A stretch of DNA of 64,000 nucleotides from Catillopecten margaritatus gill symbiont (GTDB taxonomy: Bacteria > Pseudomonadota > Gammaproteobacteria > PS1 > Pseudothioglobaceae): the NCBI GenBank assembly GCA_037956075.1, contig CP138327.1, positions 558,001 to 622,000 of the forward strand, read 5' to 3'. The notes beneath the pieces are model-generated. The model ran no database searches. It saw only the letters and a list, made by a program, of their open reading frames with translations, and was not told where the DNA came from. Both the position numbers and the translations under genes were made by a program. Below are positions 19,587 through 26,672 of the stretch, piece by piece (within the stretch, counting starts at the first letter, position 1; each line of letters opens with the position of its first letter).

Positions 19587-20621
19587 TTACTCTCTAAGCC
19601 TCTTCGACCAATAATTTGCTTTTTTCATTGATTTTTTAACCCCTCTGCCAGTTCGATACATCTGCGTAACTTCTCGTTGTGCGATACGATGATTGGCTCT
19701 TGCAGCTATAAGTGTAAAGTGATAAGCCTTAGTTAAGCTTCTTTCAACGCCCTGACCTTTTTCATAATGCCGTGCAACATCTAAATAAGCCTCTAAATTA
19801 CCTTGATTAAGTGCCTGCTGATAGAGACGATGTGATTGATAGTAGTCTTTCTTGACACCTAAGCCTTGATCATACAAACCCGCCAAAAGGTAAGTTACTT
19901 TACGCCTGCCTTTCTCATTGGCGTCAATATTGTCATGAAATTCCTTGTACCATTTAAAAGAAGCCTCATAATTAGGTGCAGTTCCTTGTGAAAATAATTG
20001 TCCAAGCCTATATTGCGCCTCTACATTACCTTGTTCAGCACTTTTTAGTAACAAAGATTCTGCTTTTTCGGTGTTACCTGTTTTAAAATGAGTATTAGCA
20101 AGATGATATTGCGCATCTGCATTACCAAATTTTGCAGCCGCTAAAAACCATGTGTTGGCTCTTTTTAAATTTACCTTGACGCCTCGTCCTTGTTCATACA
20201 TTAAAGCAAGATTATAATACGCATCTTCATAACCTTGTTTGGCTGCTTTCTCGATCCATTGATAAGCAATATTAAAATTACGCTTGCCACCAATACCCAA
20301 ATAATACATCGTTCCAAAATAATATTGTGCCTTAGCATTGCCACTATGAGCAGATTTTCTTAACAATTCAATGCCTTTTTTGTCATTTTGCTTGGTTCCT
20401 TCTCCTCGAATATACATCAATCCCATAGCAGTTTGCGCTTCTACATCGTCAAGTTTAGAGGCATGAGAAAAAAGATTAAATGCTTTGCTGTAATTCTGTT
20501 CCACATTATTGCCATAATAATATTTTTTACCTTTCTCATAAAGGTCGTCATCAGCATAAAGGCTGTCGTCAGCCAACAAAGGTTGACTTAATAATAAAAG
20601 TAATAATATAATTTTTTTCAT
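19587..20621 (-). CDS. Secreted Sel1-repeat protein
   Basis: A 344-residue protein with a signal peptide (MKKIILLLLLLSQPLLADDS) and about seven Sel1-like repeats from residue 35 to the end, each with the AQ-x-x-LG-x-MY-x-x-G-x-G-V pattern (for example AQTAMGLMYIRGEGTKQND and AYYNLALMYEQGRGVKVNL). Sel1 repeats are helical protein-binding solenoids; several bacterial members act in host contact or envelope stress. No catalytic domain is visible. It is one of three Sel1 proteins in this window. Confidence 0.88.
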   Translation of the reverse strand: MKKIILLLLLLSQPLLADDSLYADDDLYEKGKKYYYGNNVEQNYSKAFNLFSHASKLDDVEAQTAMGLMYIRGEGTKQNDKKGIELLRKSAHSGNAKAQYYFGTMYYLGIGGKRNFNIAYQWIEKAAKQGYEDAYYNLALMYEQGRGVKVNLKRANTWFLAAAKFGNADAQYHLANTHFKTGNTEKAESLLLKSAEQGNVEAQYRLGQLFSQGTAPNYEASFKWYKEFHDNIDANEKGRRKVTYLLAGLYDQGLGVKKDYYQSHRLYQQALNQGNLEAYLDVARHYEKGQGVERSLTKAYHFTLIAARANHRIAQREVTQMYRTGRGVKKSMKKANYWSKRLRE

Positions 20622-20791
20622 AAGAAATTAGCCTAGTATAACCCAGAAAATACAGAAAGTAGCGTACTTTTTACTCAAAAGCAAAGGAGATAACCAGTCA
20701 TTTGACGAGTTTTTGAGCGGGAGAGGTGTTGTTTTATATGCTTCATAAGTAAATAGACAGAATTGTATACGAAAATAATATTTCAAGCAAT

Positions 20792-20820
20792 AAAAAACCA
20801 CCTCGAAAGGTGGTTTTTTA
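20792..20820. terminator. Bidirectional rho-independent terminator
   Basis: AAAAAACCACCT, a CGAA loop, then AGGTGGTTTTTT: a perfect stem with A-tract and T-tract on either side, so it can work in both directions. It lies 46 bases past the stop of the NWGPF-repeat protein gene on the minus strand, which is the likely gene it ends. Confidence 0.93.
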
Positions 20821-20866
20821 TTTGTTGTGCTGAAATTAATCATCCACTAACAAAGCTGAGAATCGC

Positions 20867-21340
20867 TTAACGATTAGCGCCTCTTGCTTGTGCATCTGCA
20901 TAACCTTTGGCATAAGCATCAGCCTGTGCCTTAGCAAAACCATCAGCTTGACCTTTAGCATAAGCGTCAGCTTGACCTTTAGCAGTTGCATCAGCAACAC
21001 CATAAGCCTTACCATCAGCAACGCCAGAGCCAGTAGCATCGTTCTTATTTTTAGTGTCGAAGTTCATACCAAAGTCTGTATCGTTCAACCAGTTATTACC
21101 GCCCTTGAAAGGACCCCAGTTTTGAGCGCCATTGAATGGACCCGCATTAGAGCCACCGTTGAAAGGACCCCAGTTGTTGCCGCCATTAAATGGACCCCAG
21201 TTTGAGCCGCCATTTGCAGGGCCAAAGTTTGAACCAGAATCAAAAGGACCCCAATTGTTACTACCATTAGAACCATTGTTAAAGAAAGCTGAAACCGATG
21301 TAGCTGCCACAATAGCAGTAATTGCGATAATTTTTTTCAT
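20867..21340 (-). CDS. Secreted NWGPF-repeat protein, candidate sulfur-globule protein
   Basis: A 157-residue protein from the ATG at 21340, which has GGAG 8-11 bases upstream. A signal peptide (MKKIIAITAIVAATSVSA) is followed by about seven 9-residue repeats of the form N-W-G-P-F-x-G-G-x (residues about 23-80), a short linker (DTDFGMNFDTKNKND), then five or six repeats of A-x-A-K-G-Q-A-D type (about 105-152). Glycine/asparagine/tryptophan-rich secreted repeats are a mark of sulfur-globule envelope proteins in sulfur oxidisers, and the DFxMxFD linker also fits. A structural surface protein is the main alternative. Own promoter and terminator flank it. Confidence 0.6.
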   Translation of the reverse strand: MKKIIAITAIVAATSVSAFFNNGSNGSNNWGPFDSGSNFGPANGGSNWGPFNGGNNWGPFNGGSNAGPFNGAQNWGPFKGGNNWLNDTDFGMNFDTKNKNDATGSGVADGKAYGVADATAKGQADAYAKGQADGFAKAQADAYAKGYADAQARGANR

Positions 21341-21368
21341 ATTGTATTCTCCGAATTTTAAAAATTTA

Positions 21369-21422
21369 CGCATCATTATTGATGCGCTTTAGTTTGTATC
21401 AAGTATTTTCTTGATAAACAAA
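21369..21422 (-). promoter_or_regulatory. Two hairpins in the leader of the NWGPF-repeat gene
   Basis: On the minus strand the transcript would start near 21417 and open with TATCAAG-6-CTTGATA (21397-21416), then CGCATCA-TTAT-TGATGCG (21369-21386), both perfect 7-bp stems, before the ribosome site. A stem-loop at the extreme 5' end is a known way to stabilise abundant mRNAs such as ompA; that role here is inferred. Confidence 0.6.
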
Positions 21423-21423
21423 C

Positions 21424-21451
21424 ATTATACTCAAATTATATGATAAATCAA
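21424..21451 (-). promoter_or_regulatory. Sigma-70-type promoter of the NWGPF-repeat gene
   Basis: Minus strand TTGATT (21446-21451), 16-base spacer, TATAAT (21424-21429), 84 bases upstream of the ATG. It abuts the end of an IS1595-type remnant that begins at 21453, so the insertion landed just behind the promoter. Confidence 0.65.
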
Positions 21452-21452
21452 G

Positions 21453-21679
21453 GGGCTTAACCAGTTAAGCACCTTTTCTTGAAATTTTCAAGTGAGCTTT
21501 TATAAATATATTGCTTATAATTACTAAACCTAAATCCATATTATTTAAAGGTGGCGCTTAAATCTGCTGAAAAACACCTAATTATCTTTCTGAATTTTGC
21601 CTAAGTTAAATTTTTAAATGGCTGTAGTATTTTTTTTCTTGTTATAACTATTATTTTAAACAGTAACTAGTTAATTCCA
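21453..21679. mobile_element. Internally deleted, decayed IS1595-type element
   Basis: The left end (GGGCTTAACCAGTTAAGC, 21453-21470) and right end (AGTAACTAGTTAATTCC, to about 21679) match the inverted ends of the complete element at 53.1 kb. The first 90 or so bases follow the transposase 3' end and the last 120 follow its 5' end, with the middle missing, giving about 227 bp instead of 748. Many substitutions show it is old. It resembles a miniature derivative (MITE-like). Confidence 0.75.
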
Positions 21680-21725
21680 AAAAAAATTACTAAAAATAAG
21701 GTATCTTACAGTATGATTAAAATTT

Positions 21726-21941
21726 GGGTCTTAACTAGTTAAGCGGCTCTTTTCTAAAATTATCAAGTAAGATTTTATACATATCTTGCTTACGATTATT
21801 AAATCTAAATTCACATTCTTTAAGATGATATTTAAACATTTTTTTATTCATTCCTTTAAATTTTACTAGTCTAATTTTAGCATAACCCCAAAAAGATTCG
21901 ATGCCGTTAATATGAGAATTTCCTCTGGCAAATTCATTTAT
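21726..21941 (-). pseudogene. Truncated IS1595-type element with transposase C-terminal fragment
   Basis: From the terminal repeat GGGTCTTAACTAGTTAAGC at 21726 the sequence follows the complete copy at 53094 almost base for base to about 21937, covering the transposase codons for the C-terminal 65-70 residues. It stops where the IS3-family element begins; the rest of the IS1595 copy is not found on the other side. Few differences from 53.1 kb indicate a recent copy, unlike its neighbour. Confidence 0.85.
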
Positions 21942-21943
21942 AA

Positions 21944-23227
21944 TACCCCAACAATTTCAGACAACATTCTAAACTTTCTTATTTCGAACAAGTTAAACTA
22001 AACAAAAAAAATCGGAGTAAAAAAATGAGTAAAAAACGAACCAAATACACCTCAGCATTTAAAACAAAATTAGTGCTTGAGTTATTACAAAATGAAAGCA
22101 CTTTAGCACAGATTGCCAGCAAACACAATATTCTTCCACAGAATTTAGCAAACTGGAAGAAGACCTTCCTTGCCAACGCAGAGATTGCTATGGAACCATC
22201 AAAAGCAGTCAAAGAATACAAAGAAGCGCTTATTAAATCACAAAAGCAAAATGAGCGCTTAACTACACTCGTTGGCAAGGTAACTGTAGAAAAGGAGTGG
22301 TTATCAAAAAAGCTCGTCAGCTTGGGCTCATCTAATCTCAAACAATTAGTTGACCTCAAGCCATCCTTATTATCGGTTAATCATCAATGTCAATTGTTAG
22401 GCGTCAACAGAAGTGGGCTTTATTACAAGTCAAGTGTCAATCACACCAAGCAAACAATTAAAAAACACATTACCAAAGTGTTTGAACAAATACCCATCTA
22501 TGGTGAAAAAAAAGTTCATCAACAATTACTTGAAGAGGGTTGCAAAGTCAGTTTAAACACCGTTGCACGCTATCGCCAAGAGTTAGGATTAAAGGCAGTA
22601 TTGGCAGTTAAATCACTCCATGCTACAATACCAATCAAAGCACATAAAAAATACAGTTATAAGCTTAGGGGCTTGATATTAATCAGGCTAATCAAGTGTG
22701 GTCTACAGACATCACTTACATCAAGATTGCAGGCGGTATGGTTTATATGGCTGCTGTTATTGACTGGCATTCAAAGGCTGTATTATCACATAGAATATCC
22801 AACACTATGGATACACAATTGGTAATGGGTGTATTAAATGATGCACTAGATAAACACCCACATCCAGAGATATTTAATACCGATCAAGGTGCTCAATATA
22901 CCAGTGAAGTGCATACCAAACGCTTAAAAGATTTAGGCGTTACAATATCAATGGATGGAAAAGGTAGGGCTACAGATAACATTTGCATTGAACGCTTCTG
23001 GCGAAGTGCCAAATGTGAAAGAATTTATTTAAACGAGTATCAATCTATTAGTGAGCTAGTCGCTGATGTAGATGATTATATTGAGTTCTATAATCATCGA
23101 AGATTCCACGAGACATTGGAATATAAAAAACCAATGAATGTGTATCAAGAAAGTGTAGAATTGAACCAGAAAAAGAAGAAGGCTTCTATATAAGAAAATT
23201 TAAAAAGTTGTCAGAAGTTTTGGGGTA
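21944..23227 (+). mobile_element. IS3-family insertion sequence, copy 1
   Basis: About 1284 bp bounded by TACCCCAACAATTTCAGACAA on the left and, inverted, TACCCCAAAACTTCTGACAA on the right. It is nearly identical to copy 2 at 51.0-52.3 kb, which is inverted relative to it. Both copies share a few extra bases outside these ends (TATAA on one side, ATGTAG on the other), so the exact tips are uncertain by about six bases. No direct target repeat is seen: the left flank is an IS1595 fragment and the right flank a truncated RTX gene. Confidence 0.9.
22025..23193 (+). pseudogene. IS3-family transposase, frameshifted (copy 1)
   Basis: The frame begins MSKKRTKYTSAFKTKLVLEL with an N-terminal helix-turn-helix (residues 8-50) and a leucine-zipper-like stretch, then the IstB/HTH_21 part, and continues as a DDE integrase (WSTDITYIKIAGG, IFNTDQGAQYTS, IERFWRSAKCER) in another frame. 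The break is in a G run at 22668-22671: four Gs here, five in copy 2. Restoring one G would give a single protein of about 389 residues. An A-AAA-AAG slippery heptamer occurs at 22306-22312. Confidence 0.9.
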
Positions 23228-24975
23228 ATGTAGGTAGTTATAGAAACACAACAGCCAACCCGAGTGAAGATGATCGCACCATAAAAATCTCTTATAAAGA
23301 CGCTGCTGACAACGAAAGTGCCGTGGGAACGGTAACTTTAGATATGGATTTAACACCACCTACGGCAACTTTAACCACAACAGAAAGCACAAAAAATAAC
23401 AGCAATGTTGTTGTTCAAAGTAATGAAACTGGTTACGCTTACTTAGTTAAAAATGGTGAAACTATTCCTACAACCAAAGTAGGTTTTGATACTTTAGCAA
23501 CTGGTAACACGGCTAATACAGTGGCAATTGGCGCAACAAACACAGCAACCAACTTACCAACAACAAACTTAGAAGCGGGCACTTACAAACTTTACACTAT
23601 TGACGGTGCAGGCAATATTTCAGCAGTCAGCGCTAGTGGTGTAACAATTATCCCTACCCCTGCACACAGTCACACAATAAACACAGTGGGAACATTGGCT
23701 ACACCTACCACTACGGGTGTTTCTTCGCTTGATTCTGGGATTCACTGGAATGTACCCACTGATAGAAAGATTACTTATAGTTTTAATACAGCCGCCATAG
23801 GCATGCCCAGTGATTACAATAATGCGGGTTATGGTATTGCTGATGGTTGGGCGGAACTTAGTGATGCACAAAAAACAGCAGTTAGATCTGTGATGACAAA
23901 AGCAGGGGAACTCGTCAATATCAATTTTACGGAAGTAGCAGATACTACCGCTCAAAGTGATGGCGATATTCAATTTAACATTACCAATACAAGCAGCGGT
24001 ACCAATGGTTATGCTTATTCCCCTGGTACTTCTAGCAATTATTCTGGAGATATTTTTCTTTCGAGTACATTTAATACCAACCCTGCTGGTCATGGTTTGA
24101 ATGCTGGAGAATCGGGCTGGTCTACAATTGCCCATGAATTGGGACATGCTTTAGGTTTGAAGCACCCTTTTTCAGGTTCAAACCCATTACTTCCTGGCGA
24201 AAATAATAAAAATCACACGATTATGTCTTATAATCCTGTAAATGCTTGGTTAGTCAAGTTCACTGCAACTAGTGATAGCACTGTTTCTTTTAGTGGTAAA
24301 TACCTCTCGCCCGAACTTTTCTCTCTTTATGATGTTGCCGCCCTCCAGGCGCATTATGGCGTCAACGATAACACCAATACAGGCGACACAACCTATAGTT
24401 ACGAATATACAGATTATGAACGCAATACAATCTGGGACGCTGGCGGCGTTGATTTAATTGACTTGTCTATGTGCATAGGTAATAGCAATGTTGATTTAAA
24501 CCCAGGTTCTTTAAGTAGTGTTGATCAATATACAATGGCGCAAGTTATTCAAGTGCACCAAAACTCTGTAGGCGGGTCCAATTCAGCAGATTTTATAAGA
24601 GATAAGATTAATGCGCATGGAGCAGGTGTGATATATACAGGCAAAGACAATCTAGGTATCGCTACAGGAACAATTATTGAGAATGTCCTAACAGGTGTAG
24701 GAAATGACATAATCATTGATAATTTAGTTGATAACATCATTAAAACTGGTGCAGGTGATGATAATATTCATATCGGTCAAGGGGGTTACGATACCATTGA
24801 TGGTGGTTTAGGCACTGATAAGCTTTATATTGATGCAAAGAAAGAAGATATTACTTATACAGCTGCATCTGCAAATGGTGGCGAATATGGGCTATTGACA
24901 ACATCCAGTTACACAGCACAATTTAAAGGTATTGAAACTTTGTATTTTCAAAACGGCGAAACTATTATGGTTTAA
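23228..24975 (+). pseudogene. 5'-truncated serralysin-like RTX metalloprotease
   Basis: The frame is open from the IS3 end at 23228 (NVGSYRNTTANPSEDD) and the first possible start is a GTG at 23323. Visible are the end of an Ig-like module (DAADNESAVGTVTLDMD), another module with YKLYTIDGAGNIS, then an M10 metallopeptidase domain with the zinc site HELGHALGLKH (His at about residue 271 from the GTG) and Met-turn HTIMSYNP, and C-terminal RTX-like repeats (GAGDDNIHIGQGGYDTIDGG). Serralysins leave the cell by type I secretion. The missing 5' part must have coded more Ig-like modules, so the gene is probably inactive or expressed from within. Confidence 0.85.
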
Positions 24976-24999
24976 CTAAAGGGCACCCAAAAAGCGCAT

Positions 25000-25455
25000 T
25001 CACGATACCCATCAGGGACATGATAAACCCATCTATTGAGAATAAAATAAGTTTAAGAATGTGGTAGTCGCGAGTGAATTCGAATCACCGACTTTCCATC
25101 ATAATATCCGTCAGGAACAGAGAGGAACTTACATATTAAGAATAAATAAGTTTTGGAATATGGTAGTCGCGAGTGAATTCGAATCACCGACTTTCCATCA
25201 TAACATCCGTCAGGGATATGATAAACCCATCTTTTAAGAATAAATAAGTTTAAGAATGTGGTAGTCGCGAGTGAATTCGAATCACCGACTTTCCATCATA
25301 ACATCCGTCAGGGATATGATAAACCCATCTTTTAAGAATAAATAAGTTTAAGAATGTGGTAGTCGCGAGTGAATTCGAATCACCGACTTTCCATCATAAT
25401 ATCCGTCAGGAACAGAGAGGAACTTACATATTAAGAATAAATAAGTTTTGGAATA
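25000..25455 (-). repeat. Tandem array of tRNA-Val 3' ends (four units plus a partial)
   Basis: Four units start at 25062, 25161, 25259 and 25357, with periods of 99, 98, 98 and 99 bases; the intact tRNA-Val is the fifth member at 25456. Each carries an exact copy of the last 33 bases of the tRNA (variable loop edge, T-arm, 3' acceptor strand and CCA), followed on the plus strand by a spacer of about 65 bases of two types: one with CAGGAACAGAGAGGAACTT, one with CAGGGATATGATAAACCC, in order A-B-B-A. A degenerate B spacer lies at 25000-25061. Nothing else codes between the protease stop (24975) and the tRNA. Confidence 0.93.
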
Positions 25456-25532
25456 TGGTAGTCGCGAGTGAATTCGAATCACCGACTTCCTCCATGTCAA
25501 GGAGACACTCTAACCAACTGAGCTACGCGACT
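25456..25532 (-). tRNA. tRNA-Val(GAC)
   Basis: 77 bases on the minus strand: acceptor AGTCGCG pairing with CGCGACT, D-arm GCTC..GAGT, anticodon stem CTCC/GGAG around loop TTGACAT (anticodon GAC), T-arm with TTCGAAT, and an encoded CCA end. A TATAAT lies about 11 bases upstream. Its 3' third is repeated four more times just downstream. Confidence 0.95.
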
Positions 25533-25542
25533 AAAAAAAGAA

Positions 25543-25548
25543 ATTATA
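25543..25548 (-). promoter_or_regulatory. -10 box of the tRNA-Val gene
   Basis: A TATAAT on the minus strand directly behind the pyrF stop codon and 11 bases before the mature tRNA 5' end. The -35 box would lie inside the pyrF coding end; no strong match is seen there. Confidence 0.45.
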
Positions 25549-26250
25549 CTAGAAACAAGATTTAATTGTGGCTTGAATATCGCTTGCTGCTTGATATGGA
25601 TTTTCAGCATTTTTAATTGGACGCCCTACTACGATATAATCCGACCCCGACTCAAAGGCAGTAGCAACATCAATTACACGCTTTTGATCGTCATCTGCGG
25701 TATTGTCCACAGGGCGAATGCCTGGAGTGACAGCAATTAATTTGTTATCAACAAACTCACGCAAAAATGGCACTTCTAAACCCGATGAGACTACACCATC
25801 ACAACCCGCTTCAAAGGCGCGTTTGGCACGGGAAATAACCAAATCTTGGATATTGCATTGAAAGCCTAAATCATCTAAATCCCCCCTATCAAGACTGGTG
25901 AGTGCGGTAACGGCTAAGATTTTAAGGTCGCCTTTATTTTCAGCCGCTTTTTCCATTAACGCCTGATTACCGTGAATGGTGGCAAAAGTTGCCCCATATT
26001 CACTTAAACGACTAATGGTTCTGCCAACAGTTTCTGGCACATCGAAAAATTTTAAATCAACGAAGACTTTTTTATCTTGCGCAATTAACCAATCCATCAA
26101 TTGAAAATATTGCCCAGTCATCAACATTTCCATACCAATTTTGTAAAAACTGACGCTGTCATCTAACTGCTTGACCAAATCCTTAGCCTGTGCGACTTCT
26201 GGCACATCCAATGCAAAAATCAGTCTGTCTTCAATTTTAATGTCTTTCAT
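25549..26250 (-). CDS. pyrF: Orotidine 5'-phosphate decarboxylase
   Basis: A 233-residue enzyme. The catalytic D-x-K-x-x-D lies in VFVDLKFFDVPETV, the substrate-binding LAVTALTSLD follows, and the phosphate loop is TPGIRP...DYIVVGRPI near the C-terminus. It makes UMP in pyrimidine synthesis. I chose the ATG at 26250 (MKDIKIEDRLIFALDVP), which has AAGGG 8-12 bases upstream; a longer frame to 26304 overlaps the upstream Sel1 gene. Confidence 0.95.
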   Translation of the reverse strand: MKDIKIEDRLIFALDVPEVAQAKDLVKQLDDSVSFYKIGMEMLMTGQYFQLMDWLIAQDKKVFVDLKFFDVPETVGRTISRLSEYGATFATIHGNQALMEKAAENKGDLKILAVTALTSLDRGDLDDLGFQCNIQDLVISRAKRAFEAGCDGVVSSGLEVPFLREFVDNKLIAVTPGIRPVDNTADDDQKRVIDVATAFESGSDYIVVGRPIKNAENPYQAASDIQATIKSCF

Positions 26251-26263
26251 ATTTATGCCCTTG

Positions 26264-26545
26264 TTAAAAAATACTTGCCCCTGAATAACCATTTTTATTC
26301 GCACAGCGTATCCAGTGTTTTGACTGGGTTATGTCTTTTTCTACGCCTTTACCGAGTGCAAAAAAAATACCTAAATTATACTGTGCTTTTGCCTGCTGCT
26401 GATTGGCAGATTTCTGATACCAGTTAAATGCTTGTGTCAAATCCTGCTCTACGCCCACCCCTAACTCATACATTAAACCTAATTCATATTGCCCATCGGC
26501 ATCATTTTGATTGGCGAGTTCAATTATTTCTTGGTATTCTTTCAT
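26264..26545 (-). CDS. Short Sel1-repeat protein
   Basis: A 93-residue protein without signal peptide containing two Sel1-like repeats (DGQYELGLMYELGVGVEQDL and AQYNLGIFFALGKGVEKDI). It ends 13 bases before the pyrF start and is probably co-transcribed with it. No enzymatic motif is visible; a small cytoplasmic adaptor is the best guess. A possible alternative is a remnant of a longer Sel1 protein. Confidence 0.75.
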   Translation of the reverse strand: MKEYQEIIELANQNDADGQYELGLMYELGVGVEQDLTQAFNWYQKSANQQQAKAQYNLGIFFALGKGVEKDITQSKHWIRCANKNGYSGASIF

Positions 26546-26558
26546 AGTCTTCTAAAGG

Positions 26559-26564
26559 TATAAT
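26559..26564 (+). promoter_or_regulatory. -10 box of the tRNA-Arg gene
   Basis: A TATAAT 10 bases before the tRNA-Arg 5' end, followed by a GGGCAG discriminator region, as is usual for stringently controlled stable RNA genes. No clear -35 box is visible at 16-18 bases. Confidence 0.5.
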
Positions 26565-26573
26565 GGGCAGCTT

Positions 26574-26650
26574 GCCTTCGTAGCTCAGCTGGATAGAGCA
26601 GTCGCCTCCTAAGTGACAGGTCAGAGGTTCGAATCTTCTCGAGGGCACCA
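26574..26650 (+). tRNA. tRNA-Arg(CCT)
   Basis: 77 bases: acceptor GCCTTCG with CGAGGGC (one G-U pair), D-arm GCTC..GAGC, anticodon stem GTCGC/GTGAC with loop CTCCTAA (anticodon CCT), T-loop TTCGAAT and encoded CCA. It reads AGG codons. It stands between two minus-strand Sel1 genes. Confidence 0.95.
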
Positions 26651-26672
26651 TTTTAATATCATAAGTAGCGCT

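Noticed and set aside
21979-22359. A 126-codon reading frame antisense to the IS3 transposase
   Set aside because: It is the mirror of the transposase helix-turn-helix region and appears identically in copy 2; no ribosome site or family match.
24133-24165. Astacin or matrixin-type host protease domain
   Set aside because: The HELGHALGLKH zinc site with a nearby Met-turn and C-terminal RTX repeats fits bacterial serralysins better.
25062-25532. CRISPR-like array of regular repeats and spacers
   Set aside because: The repeat is the exact 3' third of the neighbouring tRNA-Val gene, the spacers fall into only two types, and no cas genes are present.
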